This document shows, piece after piece, positions 11,976 to 22,852 of a stretch of 64,000 nucleotides of DNA. Both the position numbers and the translations under genes were made by a program. The stretch spans positions 372,001 to 436,000 of the forward strand of contig NC_045148.1 in NCBI RefSeq assembly GCF_008831285.2, given 5' to 3'. The DNA is from Nymphaea colorata. Its lineage: Eukaryota; Streptophyta; Magnoliopsida; Nymphaeales; Nymphaeaceae. Below the pieces are notes generated by a model, which did not search any database, was not told where the DNA came from, and was given only the letters and a program-made list of their open reading frames with translations. Position 1 is the first letter of the stretch; each line of letters opens with the position of its first letter.

Positions 11976-12269
11976 TGTTAACGATAAGATTGAAAGACAA
12001 CCATTTCTAAAGAGATTCAGGAAAGAATCTCTACAGGATAAATCAAAATTAAATGATAAAGAGAAAGAAAATCTTTCTAAAAAAATCAGATTTAGTTTTC
12101 ATGTTTATCGTCAAATGGATGCCAATGTCGCCTATTTAAGTTGTTTTTTTGCATTGTTTAATCAAGGCTCATAACGGCCTTTCATTGTAAAAAACCATGC
12201 ATGTTTAATGAAAATAATCTATTCATTTCATTTGTTTGTTTACTTTGCTTCTTTTATATTTTTTCGAAA
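11976..12269 (+). repeat. Right LTR of the TRIM-type element
   Basis: 294 bp, starting TGTTAACGATAAGATTG and homologous to the left LTR to its end. The expected terminal CA is changed: the LTR finishes TTTTTTCGAAA just before the TTGTC target duplication. The two outer LTRs differ at many positions, so the insertion is not recent. Confidence 0.8.
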
Positions 12270-12810
12270 TTGTCCTTCTGGCCATGGAAGTAGAAGGCGA
12301 TGTCGTCACCACCAATGAACCGTGGGTCACCGCATACTTCACCGGGCCTGTCACATTTTGCAAGTATCACCACCCAAAAAATTGTCATCAGCAAATTATT
12401 CAGATCAGCTTCATTTATGCGGATCTCCTTGGGAACGTATATACATAAACATTGTAATTAATTGATTAAATGGATGAGTGTGCATGTGCAGAAATTGACA
12501 ATTACCACACACAGGCTTGCACTGGCCACAATCGACTTTGCATGTTCTAGGGCAGGCAGCAGGGCATGAGTGCACCCGTCCATGGCATTCCTTGAACTCC
12601 TTGTGCCTGCAGGACACCTTCTTGCAACTGGACTTGTCGGATCCGCCAGATTTGGATTTGGATTTGTCATCTGCAGCTGTCACCTGCATGATGATGAGCA
12701 GGATGAGAATGCACACACCCACGCTCTTCCTTGACGAGGCCATCTTTCTTAACTTTAACCCTTAATAATTTCCAATCTCATGTGTGATTGCAACTCTATC
12801 AGTCCCTATC

Positions 12811-12818
12811 TATTTATA
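12811..12818 (-). promoter_or_regulatory. TATA box of pseudogene A
   Basis: Minus-strand TATAAATA lies about 70 bp upstream of the gene A start codon, within the same CTATAAATAGATAGGGAC context as gene B. It was inherited through the segmental duplication. Confidence 0.6.
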
Positions 12819-12851
12819 GTACTTGAGAGGTTGCGGTTTGGTATGCACGTC

Positions 12852-12854
<3 letters not shown>

Positions 12855-12893
<39 letters not shown>
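12855..12893. repeat. (TA)n microsatellite
   Basis: A pure TA run of about 39 bp in the upstream flank of gene A. The corresponding site in copy B (about 29070-29101) is an interrupted TA tract. Confidence 0.9.
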
Positions 12894-12896
<3 letters not shown>

Positions 12897-13063
12897 TTGC
12901 ACGATCAGTACAGCATTTTGAAAAATATGATTTGACCCAACCTATCCTTTTATATTATATGGTCGCTGACCTTGTGGGGATTAGCTTGCTTGAATCTAAC
13001 ACAACCAAGTCAGGGACTTTGTGGTTCTATCTTAATGTGATTATTAGATCTTTAAGTACTTTA

Positions 13064-13476
13064 GGGGGCGTTTGGTTGGCAGGAAAAGCACTGTTCAACA
13101 GGAAAAAAAATTCAAATTTTTAAAACTTTTCCATTTCATCAAACATGGAAAAAAAATTTGGACCGTTGGAGATGATTCTGGAAAAATATTTCCGGAAAAA
13201 TTTCTCCAGCCAGAGGGGTGGAGAAATTTTTCCAGAAATTTTTTTGTGACCGTTGGAGGAGGAAATTTTTTCTCCCTCCTCCCTCCTTCTCTTCTTCCTC
13301 CTTCTTCCTCACCATTCCCATCAAACAAAGAAATTTTTTTCTAGAAAAATAATTCCTCCATAACAAACACAAACTGGTTTTGAAAAAACGGAAAAAATTT
13401 TCCGTTTCTTCAATTCCAGAAATTTTTTTCTAGAAATTTTTTTCCAGAAACTTTTTTCTGACCATCAAACGGCCCC
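13064..13476. mobile_element. Tourist/PIF-Harbinger-like MITE, 413 bp, TSD TTA
   Basis: The left end is GGGGGCGTTTGGTTGGC and the right end is ACCATCAAACGGCCCC, flanked by TTA at 13061-13063 and 13477-13479. The 3-bp TTA duplication and GGGGCGTTTGG terminus are typical of Tourist-type MITEs. Copy B near 29.29 kb has uninterrupted TACTTTAATTTAAACG, the empty site. The CT-rich and GA-rich interior makes spurious frames on both strands. Confidence 0.85.
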
Positions 13477-13492
13477 TTAATATAAACGTTTA

Positions 13493-13654
13493 AGGGTCGT
13501 TGAGCAAATGAAACACTTCGTAAGTGTAATTCCATGAAACTGCCTTGAAAATCGAAGCAAATTCATGGAAACATAGTTCTAGTATTTCATAAATTCACTC
13601 CCTTCTTTGGGGTTAGATTCATGACACAAAGTGTTTCATTTGATAAACGACTCC
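13493..13654. mobile_element. 162-bp MITE shared by both segment copies (copy A)
   Basis: The ends AGGGTCGTTGAGCAAATG and CATTTGATAAACGACTCC are imperfect inverted repeats flanked by TTA. The equivalent element of the same length is at 29306-29467, so this insertion is older than the segmental duplication. Confidence 0.7.
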
Positions 13655-14035
13655 TTAAAGCCCGATTGTTTAAATTGATGGATGTAATTGAAATCAGTCA
13701 GCCGCCATAAGGCAAAAAAATTTAAACCCACACTAGAACACCATAACTAAATTAAAGTACTTTGAACCATCACTAAACCATAAAAGTGTCAGTAATGGTC
13801 CTGTGAGTAGTGACTTTTGGCAAAGTTTTAAGCTTTTCAATTAGTAATTATCCAGCAACATCTGCCCCAGCTGATTTCAATTCCCAACTAATTGGACGTC
13901 ACGAAAGATTTCTTCTCTATGAAATTTGCAATCAATCGGCTAATGTGACGTGGTAATGGCTGAGTGAAACTTGATGCATTTATAAGCAGGAGATGGGCCC
14001 CTCTTGTTGAATAAAAGGGGCGCATGCGGTCCTTG

Positions 14036-15560
14036 GCAACGTTGGAATATCCTAATCCATTATTCAAATATTTATATCAATTTTTTTGACAAAACAATCC
14101 AAAGAATCATTGAAGCTCACAAATTCTTCATACAGTATACATCTCTTTTTCTAAAATAGTCCACAATCTACTTCTTGAACCATCAATATACGTCCAACAT
14201 TTATTTGACAAAAAAAAATATCATAAAATGATAGAAAATGCCATATGGAATTTGGATCAGAGGTCTGACCCAAACAAGGTGTTGAACTCAGATTTAATAT
14301 CTCGGTTTGAATGAGAAGTCTAATCCGATCCGGCTTAAGTGTTGGATTTTCGTTTGGGATCAATAATTTGAATAAGACGCTTAACATGATTAATATGTTG
14401 GGTCTGGACCAAAGGTCTTATTTGTCTCCCTTTAGGTGTTGGATTTGGATTTTGCAACAAAAGGGTAGGTCACAAGTCTAATATGATCATATTTAAATGT
14501 TGTGCTTGGATTTGCGTTTAAGTGTAGGATCGGGATCTATGATCCACTTTTCGGCATCATGTGGGGGATCTCCAAAGCATAACAATAAACAAGTTGAAAG
14601 GACATGAGTAATGAAAATGAACTTCAGCAGGATGTTAACATACATGTACCTTTTTATTTGCTTTTGTTTTTATGCTCCATAAAGCAGCATTGAGCTCATT
14701 GTTGACTAGCTCCAATGGCTAGATTTCTAGCCATCGGAACTACTCCAACTATAAGCTCTCTTGCTTCCTCTATAAATAGAAGACTCCCTCTTCTTTCTAT
14801 TATTATTCTTTGATATAGGTTTTCGCCCAATTTCTGTTCCTTGAAATATCCTGATCATACTCAATAAGAATTTCAATTCACATTTCCTTGTTTGCCAACA
14901 CCAAGTGTTTGAGAAATTGTTCTTAGCTTATTTTAGCACAGTAACTTGGGATTTCATTACAACTTCAACATCAAGGAAAAACATATACATCAACAAGAAT
15001 TACAAGAAAATACAGAATTTACAATTATCACTACAAGAAAACAACCATTTCATGCTCAGATAATCTATCAATAAATGTTATCAATGATGCAGATGCATTA
15101 TGACAAAGCAAGCCACGAGAAATCCCGCCAGTATGTGATGCAGGAAGTGCATCCTTGATTGGTAATCATTAATGCAACTGATGCAGTACTGCCCAAATAT
15201 CAGCTATAGAAATCACTATAAACATCAATGTTGATCAAACATGACTAGTAGTTATTCTGTACAAAACCATGAAGGTCGCAATGACTGTAGAGCAACTAAC
15301 ATGAGAAACAAGAGATCTGGATGAAATAGTGGTGATACCAATTAACATAGATCAAAAGAAGAATCTGAAATTATGGGATGAATGATCTTACAAGGCAACT
15401 ATACTCTGCAACTTACTAATTCCATATAGGATCACACCTTCCACATTGTTGTCTACAAAATTTAGAATTTCCATTAGATAATGCCCATGACACCCTTTAA
15501 TTTTAAAACAATAAATAGATAGACAAAACTACAAAATCACTATCAAAATGAATATCTAGC
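14036..15560. other. Non-duplicated spacer, no supported gene
   Basis: Unique sequence between the duplicated segments. A TATAAATAGAAGACTCCC motif near 14771-14788 resembles a promoter or LTR TATA region, but no primer binding site, partner repeat or target duplication was found, so no element is called. Confidence 0.4.
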
Positions 15561-15564
15561 TTAC

Positions 15565-15752
15565 ATGCCTTGAACGCTACTAAGATTCTCAAATTCTGGT
15601 GGGATGGATCATGTTTATTGTCATTTGCTTCAAATACAATTTCCAAAGGCATTACATGTATACCTGGCCTCCTTTCTACATTAAATCCACAACATAATTG
15701 TGAGCCTGAAGGAAGTTTTGCAAGTCTCAGAATTACTAGTCCCAAGGCTTCA
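15565..15752 (-). pseudogene. Possible exon of an unidentified minus-strand gene
   Basis: The minus strand reads openly with coding-like composition through LAKLPSGSQLCCGFNVERRP and DPSHQNLRILVAFKA, and ends at a GTAAGC donor at 15559-15564. I do not recognise the family. It may belong with the exon-like segment at 16917-17073 on the same strand, with the hairpin repeat between them. Flanking exons were not found, so it could be a relic. Confidence 0.35.
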
Positions 15753-15839
15753 AAATGGGTAAAATTTTTTAATCGTGAGAAGCTTTATGTGAAATAACAG
15801 ATTTTATAATTAAACATTACATCTATAACGAATGATTTC

Positions 15840-16860
15840 AATGGTTCAAACTAAAAGTTTGTACGAAAAAATGAGATTCACGTCATTCGTTTGATCGCTT
15901 ATCATTAGCCTAATGCGTTTCACTTCTTCTTACATGTACAATGATTGATTTTGTTGATTGAAATCACAAGTTCAAATGGATGCAAGTGGGATCTATGCAT
16001 TAGTTTGATCTCTTGTAGTCAATCCAATGAGTTGAACTTGTAGTTACATCAATAGTAAGCATCTAATGAATTGAAATCACAAGTTTGTATCAATACGAGT
16101 GAGATTTAAGCGATTCATCTGAGCACGCATATTTCATTGAATGTGATTAACATGTTGCTACATCCACGTTGAAAGATTTAGTAGATTTAAATCACAAGTT
16201 TGCATGAAAATGAACAAAATTCAAGTGGTTCATTTGCTCTTTTATAGTTAATCTAATGTGTTTCACTTGTTATTACATGTATAAGTAACGATTTAAATGA
16301 TTGAAATCACCAATTCATATGGACACAAATCTGGTGTATAGATTAGTTTGATGCTTGTAGTTAGTCCAATAAGTAGAACTTTTTGTTTTATTGAATTAAG
16401 TAAAAGGGGTTAAACAAAAGCATAGATCCCACTTGTATCCATATGAACTTGTGATTTCAATCATTCAAATCGTTCATTACACATGTAATAACAAGTGAAA
16501 CACATTAGCTTAAATATAAGGGAGCAAATTAATGACTTGAATCTTATTCATTCTCATACAAACTTGTGATTTCGATCAAATAAATCATTCAAAATGGATG
16601 TACTAACAAGTTAAAAACATTCAATTAAATATGTGTGATCAAATGAATCGCTTAAATCCCACTCGTGTTTATATGAACAACTGATTTCAATCGCTTATAT
16701 CGCGTACTATAAATGTAACGACAAGTTGAATTACTAGGGATGAAACTAACGCATAGATTCCATTTTTAACTGTATGAACTGGAGATTTAAATCGTTCTTT
16801 ATAGAGGTAATAAACAGTGATACACATTAGGTTAACTGTAAGGGATCAATTCTGTCATCC
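15840..16860. repeat. About 1-kb imperfect inverted repeat
   Basis: Motifs such as ATTGAAATCACAAGTT, TTTCACTTGTTATTACATG and AGTTTGATC recur on the left arm. Their complements (AACTTGTGATTTCAAT, CATGTAATAACAAGTGAAA) recur on the right arm, with the symmetry centre near 16.39 kb. Within each arm the same block is repeated in diverged form every 90-120 bp. It is probably a foldback-type MITE or a repeat grown by hairpin amplification. No coding frame. Confidence 0.65.
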
Positions 16861-16916
16861 TAATATTAATGTTCAAGAAAGAGAATAATAAGAGACAAAA
16901 ATAGGAGAAAAGATAC

Positions 16917-17073
16917 CTCTTGGAGGATTTCATGTTCATAATTTGATTCGTTCAGACTCCAAAGTCTTATAAGCAGTGTAAAGCATTCAGCCACTTCACA
17001 TTCAGATGGTCCCAGAGCAACATATATGTCGTGTTGAACAAGGCCTTCAAAAAGCCAGTATCTTGAAGAGTGA
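16917..17073 (-). pseudogene. Possible second exon of the unidentified minus-strand gene
   Basis: The minus strand is open through SSRYWLFEGLVQHDIYVALG and AECFTLLIRLWSLNESNYEH, ending CAAGAG at a GTATCT donor. Composition and hydrophobic pattern are protein-like, unlike the surrounding AT-rich DNA. No family assignment is made. The upstream acceptor is uncertain. Confidence 0.4.
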
Positions 17074-18035
17074 GTGTCTTACAATACAACTAAAAACACA
17101 GCAATCTCTCTTGAAGTGAACCAAGTGACAGAGTAGTATAACTTAAACACATAAGCATTCACAACCTACCTAGCAATTATGCTAGAAAACGATTTCACAA
17201 GCACTGGAAGCATCTAAAGAACATAATTGCAATCTAAATTTCAAGAACTTCTGATATGGCGTTCCTAACTGCTGCAAAAAATGCTTTATAAAATTACTTG
17301 GATTGGGAAGTTTTAATGTTATATCCTTGTAATATTATTCACAAGCTCCATGTAGGACCATCACATAATCCTGACACTAATTCAGTGTAGTAGATGGAGC
17401 TTCTGTTGACTGAGAAGAATAGGAGCTAGAAAAACAACAACTGACGCACCAGTATACAAGCATGCTACACATTACGGCAACTATGTGGTTCAGGAAGAAT
17501 ATTAATGTAACCTGAAATCATCCCCAAAAGTCGGTAACAATCTTAAAAAAAGTAAAAAAGCAAAGTCCTAAAGGACGAAGCTGAATGCAACTTAATCACC
17601 CTGATAACAAAAGATTCAAAACATTCTCCAAATTGTTTCCACATTCAACATGTATTAGAATCATAGATTCAGAATCATTACTACCAACAGGGGTCCATTG
17701 AATCCCTTCATCACCAGTAAGAACTGGAAGCATCAATCCGAATTCTTTCTCCATTAAGGATACTAATATAGCGAAACATGAACCCCATACAAAATTTCTT
17801 CTCCATCAAGAATACAAGTATAATGAACATCGATGCCATAAATTTCAAATAATCTCATACTTCTAACAAAAATGTCAACAAACTGCATTCTTGTCAAGAA
17901 ATCAAATGCATGCCATTCTAGAAACAATACTTGAATTTAGTACGAACTAGTAATATCAGGAATTACTACACTTCACAGCAAAAGTGAGCAAGAGAAGAAG
18001 ATCGAACAGGAAAAAAAGAAACATCAGGTCACACT

Positions 18036-18716
18036 AACACAGGTATGCCAGATGCCTCTGCCTGCACAATCTCTCGTTGTTAGCAGGAACCGCACTAGAC
18101 TTGATGACTGCAGCAGGTGCAACCAATCCATCGTAGTCACCCAAATTTGACGATGAGTGGCCCCGCTGCAATGTCGCCCCTGCTTTCTCCAATCCAAGCA
18201 GAAGACCTTGAACCCCTGCGTTACCACCCAACTTTCCCTTTTAAAAAATTTTCTGCTATCAACGTAGCAACCCAAATCAACGATCCGTGACAGAAAAGAA
18301 AGAAACACACGGAAGAACCCTAGAAAAAGTGCAACTGATTCATTCTTATATTGATTTCTTCAAACAAAAACGCCAACCGGAGATGAAGTTATCAAGAACC
18401 CAAGAAAAAGAGTCCGTATAAATATTCCCTCTCGGTTCGCGTTTAAGCAACATAGAAGCACTCATTGCATAGAGAAAGAGAGAGAGTCGCTTGCCTGCCG
18501 CAGAGCGAGCATCGCGATGGTGGACAGGCCGTTGCCCCCCACACCGACGAAATGCAGCCACTCCGTCTTCTCGCCGCTTGTACCGGAAGCATCGCCCTGT
18601 GTTTCGAGGGCGACATTCTTCTCCTCTGTGATCGACGACGCAGAGGCGTTGATTTCGTGCGCCCGATGCTTCTTAGCAGGCGTTCGCCCGTCGAAGACCG
18701 TTCGGAACAAAACTCC
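18036..18716 (-). pseudogene. MurC-like Mur ligase gene fragment
   Basis: Two minus-strand exon-like blocks match the N-terminal Rossmann part of MurC-type UDP-N-acetylmuramate-alanine ligases. Block one (18495 to about 18716) ends in WLHFVGVGGNGLSTIAMLAL, with the GxGGxG nucleotide loop. Block two (about 18036-18215) has GLEKAGATLQRGHSSSNL and AAVIKSSAVPANNE. The donor between them is GC (CAG|GCAAGC). After PANNE a 1-2 bp loss shifts the frame; the restored frame would carry the usual continuation of the family. The ATP-binding central domain and the ligase C-terminus are not in the window, so this is a truncated pseudogene. Family assignment rests on motif recall only. Confidence 0.55.
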
Positions 18717-20469
18717 ACCCGATCATGGCAAACTCCGGCTGCAGAGATCAGGGCAATGCCAAGCAATCCCCATGGAAGGAAGAAACCTCGCTCAAAGACT
18801 TCCACGCCCAAGATAAAAACCTCGCTCCCGCCTAAGAAAGAAACGTCGTTCTACGGTTACAACCAATCTGATGCTTTCCACCTACCTATTAGTGTATTAA
18901 CTTATCAGAATTAGTTTATTGCCTTTATCTCAATCACATATTGGGAGCACAAATGACGTCGTTCCACTGCTTCTGTTTTAAATTATTTCTTCTTTTAGGT
19001 AATTTGTCAAAATTTCTTTCACATCTAGTCTAGTTAATGCACTGGGTATCTCGTTGATGATTTTCATTGCAAAAAATTTAAGGTTTGGATAGTCACTTTC
19101 ATTCCTATTTCTTAATATATGTGAACACAATATGTTAAAACTAAAGCTAAAGAAGCATTATCAAGAACGAATGACTAAACTACAATTGCAAAAGTATAAA
19201 TGTGTTATCAATCTCATGATATGAATGACCACATTTACTTGCATATCACAATTGGATATTATCGTACATTTTTATCTCTAGTTAGGGATTTTAAATCAAA
19301 TATTCGTCTAAATCATTCGAAAAAAAATGGATATGAAAAAAAAAATCTGATTAAGAAATCAGATTAGATTCAGATTTAAAAAATAGCATTCGATCGGATT
19401 TGGATATACATAAATATTTTGTTGGATTTGGATGTGGATTTGAATCAAATTTATTTTTAAACAAATATCATATATCTAATGCTCTTGCATTCTATATATC
19501 AATCAAATTTAGTTCAAAATTTACATCATGATTCATATATAAATGTAAAAATCGCATTCAAAACAGATTGAGATTGTGACATCGGATTTCAGATTCAGAT
19601 ATAACTTTTATTTGTTTGTATTCAAATTTAAATTTGAATGTGGACATCTGAATATCTAAAAAAGCGTTAAAGGGTACATCTAATTCAAATCTAATCTACT
19701 CACAATCTTACCTTATATTTTAGGATGAACGACACCTTGCTTCATAGCCTAATATCTTGCATAGTTTAATATCTCGCGATGAATGGCATTTTGCATGTCA
19801 AATGCAGGAACAAATATCTCACGATGATTGAGTGCGTCTTGCATGTTAAATGCATAGAGTAATATTTCAATCAAGTCTAATAGTGCATTATTCACTTTTC
19901 TATTCAATTATTGGACAAAACCCGTCCATACAACTTGACATAATGGACAATGTTGCTTCCAAGTGTCCTAGTTACAGTTAATGAATGAAGGGTTTCAGAA
20001 GTCATCAGTTTGCCGAATGTTCTGGTTCTATTTGGCCTTCCAATGATCTGTTTTTTTATTTTGTTTTGGAGGTTGATTTTTCATGCCTCCATAGGCTTTT
20101 TGCTCTGCCCTATTCAACTAACAGTTAGAAGATTCTTATCGTTGCAATGTTGTTCACCTTTCGTGCTTCAATTTGAACAATAACACAACTTTTGATCATC
20201 TTTGAGGTAAATGAAGTTCTTAAAAGGAAAGCTTGTAGTAAACAAGCTCAATTTCCCCACCACAACTTATTGGTCACACATATTCGAAATTTTTTATGTT
20301 ATGACAACGAAAGGACATGGCGGAATTGAATGATTGAAAAACATGAATCACAGATGACACCTTAAACAGAAGAGACGCGCACACTCTCCCTTGCCAATCT
20401 TTTATTCCAGCGTAAAAGGCAAGAAGTAGAAAAAAAAGACATGCACGGCTTGTGCATTTGGAGCTCTCT

Positions 20470-20939
20470 TCACTTTTTGCAGACAATGCCGCGACCATTC
20501 AAGCTGCTCTTGTACTCAAGTTCCTCATGATGTCAACACCACCGTCCATGATGATGCGTCTTGTGCTTTTAAACTGTGCCGCTGCACAATCGGTGGCGAA
20601 GAGCCCCGAAGACAAGAACTCGCGCTCGCCGCCGAGCACCGACATCTTCACGCCCATCTTGGCTCTGGTCTTATAGTTGTCTGCGTAGGTCTGACCCAGC
20701 ACCCCATTGACGGCACCGCTGAGAGAGTAGAACCTGAAGCTGAGGTCGAGATGAGCGAAGCAGTCATCGTCGGTTATGCCGTAGTTGTGGATCGTGGACT
20801 CCTCCTTGCCGAGGGGAACCACTTTGGCTGTGATTTTGAACTTGTTGACTGCTTCCACTACGATCTCATTAGCCCGAGCGAGTGATGGTGAGGGCAGAAG
20901 CCGCAGATGTCCATTGGGCATCCTCTATGTTAGGTAGGA
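20470..20939 (-). pseudogene. Truncated root-cap exon 3, array unit 1
   Basis: Matches exon 3 of gene B from the stop codon to the GGTAGGA breakpoint. A 1-bp loss (CATGATGTCAAC instead of CATGATGGTCAAC on plus) shifts the C-terminal frame, and a second frame change lies near the 5' side. The GVLGQTYADNY motif is present. No start codon or signal peptide context. Confidence 0.85.
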
Positions 20940-21658
20940 TACCTTGCATAGTTTAATATCTCGCGATGAATGACATTTTGCATGTCAAATACAGAAAGCA
21001 AATATCTCACGACGATTGAGTGCGTCTTGCATGTTAAATGCAGGGAGCAATATTTCAATCAAGTCCAATAGTGCATTATTCACTTTTCTATTCAATTATT
21101 GGACAAAATCTGTCCATTCAACTTGAGATAAAGGACAATGTTGCTTCCAAGTGTCCTAGTTACAGTTAATGAATGAAGGGCTTCAAATGTCATCAGTTTG
21201 CCGAATGCTCTGGTTCTATTTGGCCTTTCAATGATCTGCTTTTTATCTTATTTTGGGAGGTTGATTTTTCATGCCTCCATAGGCTTTTTGCTCTGTTCTA
21301 TTCAACCAACAGTTAGAAGATTCTTGTCGTTGCTATGTTGTTCAGCTCTCGTGCTTCAGATTTGAACAATAACACAACTTTTGATCATCTTTGAGGTACA
21401 TGAAGTTCTTGAGATGAAAGCTTGTAGTAAACAAGCTCAATTTCCCCACCACAACTTATTAGTCACACATATTCGAAATTTTTTATGTTATGACAACGAA
21501 AGGACATGGCGGAATTGAATGGTTGAAAAACATGAATCACAAATGACACCTTAAACAGAAGAGGCGCGCACACTCTCCCCTGCCAATCTTTTATTCCAGC
21601 ATAAAAGGCAAGAAGTAGAAAAGAAAGATATGCACGGCTTGTGCATTTGGAGCTCTCT

Positions 21659-22134
21659 TCACTTTTTGCAGACAATGTCGCAACCATTCAAGCTGCTCTT
21701 GCACTCAAGTTCCTCGTGATGGTCAACACCACCCTCCATGATGAAGCGTCCTGTGCTTTTAAACTGTGCCGCTGCACAATCAGTGGCAAAGAGCCCCGAA
21801 GACAAGAACTCGAGCTCACCACCGAGCACCGGCATCTTCACGCCCATCTTGGCTCTGCTCTTGTAGTTGTCTGCCTAGGTCTGACCTAGCACCCCATTGA
21901 CGGCGCCGCTGAGAGAGTAGAACCTGAAGTTGAGGTCGAGATGAGCGAAGCAGTCATCGTCGGTTATGTCGTAGTTGTGGATCCTGGACTCCTCCTTGTC
22001 GATGGGAACCACTTTGGCTGTGATTTTGAACTTGTTGACTGCTTTCACTACGATCTCATTAGTTCTGCCCGAGCGAGTCATGGTGATGGTAGAAGCCGCA
22101 GATGTCCATTGGGCATTCTCTATGTTAAGTAGGA
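21659..22134 (-). pseudogene. Truncated root-cap exon 3, array unit 2
   Basis: The Tyr codon of GVLGQTY is replaced by a TAG stop (plus strand GTCTGCCTAGGTCTGACC). The rest of the exon continues openly to VCKK and the normal stop. Confidence 0.85.
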
Positions 22135-22852
22135 TACCTTGCATAGTTTAATATCCCGCGATGAATGACATTTTCCATGTCAAATGCAGGGACAAATATC
22201 TCACGATGATTGAGTGCTTCTTGCATGTTAAATGCAGGGAGTAATATTTCGATGAAGTCCAATAGTGCATTATTCACTTTTCTATTCAATTATTGGACAA
22301 AACCCGTCCATTCAACTTGAGATAATGGATAATGTTGCTTCCAAGTGTCCTAGTTACAGTTAATGAATGAGGGGTTTCAGATGTCATTAGTTTGCCGAAT
22401 GCTCTGTATCTATTTGGCCTTCTAATGATCTGCTTTTTATCTTGTTTTGGGAGGTTGATTTTTCATGGCTCCATAGGCTTTTTGCTCTGTTTTATTCAAC
22501 CAACAGGTAGAAGATTCCTATCGTTGCTATGTTGTTTAGCTTTCGTGCTTCAGATTTGAACAATAACATAACTTTTGATCATCTTTGAGGTACATGAAGT
22601 TCTTGAGGGGAAAGCTTGTAGTAAACAAGCTCAATTTCCCCACCACAACTTATTGGTCACACATATTTGAAATTTTTTATGTTATGACAACGAAAGGACA
22701 TGGCGCAATTGAATGGTTGAAAAACATGAATCACAGATGACACCTTAAACAGAAAAGGTGCGCACACTCTCCCCTGCCAATCTTTTATTCCAACATAAAA
22801 GGCAAGAAGTAGAAAAGAAAGACAAGCACGGCTTGTGCATTTGGAGCTCTCT

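Larger units (their letters stand above)
6785..12269 (+). mobile_element. TRIM-type Copia-like LTR retroelement carrying gene cargo
   Basis: The insertion is bounded by 5-bp target duplications TTGTC at 6780-6784 and 12270-12274, inside exon 2 of gene A. The outer LTRs are 6785-7066 and 11976-12269, both starting TGTTAACGATAAG. A primer binding site of initiator-Met type, TGGTATCAGAG, is at 11750-11760; a decayed version, TGATATTAAAGCAG, is at 7067-7080. Polypurine tracts with TTGAGGGAG precede the LTRs at 7276-7290 and 11960-11975. The internal domain is only about 225 bp with no gag or pol, so the core is a terminal-repeat retrotransposon in miniature. A third, 3'-truncated LTR (7291-7505) makes the order LTR-internal-LTR-cargo-internal-LTR. 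The cargo (7506-11749) is host gene sequence. Confidence 0.85.
5878..12743 (-). pseudogene. Root-cap/LEA-related gene A, broken by a retroelement
   Basis: Ortholog-like exons match intact genes B and C. Exon 1 is 12506-12743 (signal peptide and Cys-rich segment). Exon 2 is split into 12275-12357 and 6633-6784 by the LTR element. Exon 3 is 5878-6413. Three defects are visible besides the insertion's own frames: the exon 2 acceptor reads AA instead of AG at 12358-12359 (minus strand), exon 3 has a net 1-bp loss near residue 315 so that the frame ends early at 5907, and the Cys-containing tail present in B and C is lost. The GVLGQTYADNY hallmark of the Root_cap family (PF06830, named from knowledge) is still readable in exon 3. 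No functional protein is expected unless a chimeric transcript is used. Confidence 0.85.
3624..14035. repeat. Segmental duplication, copy A
   Basis: The whole interval is collinear with 19067-29847. The left edges share ATTGCAAAAA, TTTAAGG and TAGTCACTTTCATTCC; the right edges share GAATAAAAGGGG and CATGCGGTCC. Between them lie the 3' flank, the three root-cap-family exons and about 1.3 kb of 5' flank. Subtracting the four insertions described below (504, 347, 5485 and 413 bp plus target duplications) leaves about 3.64 kb. Copy B minus its six extra array units is about 3.6 kb. The duplication therefore came before those insertions and before the array growth. Confidence 0.85.

Noticed and set aside
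14633-14970. Possible solo LTR (TGTTAACATAC ... CTTCAACA with an internal TATAAATAG)
   Set aside because: The 5-bp flanks do not match, no primer binding site follows, and no second copy is seen in the window.
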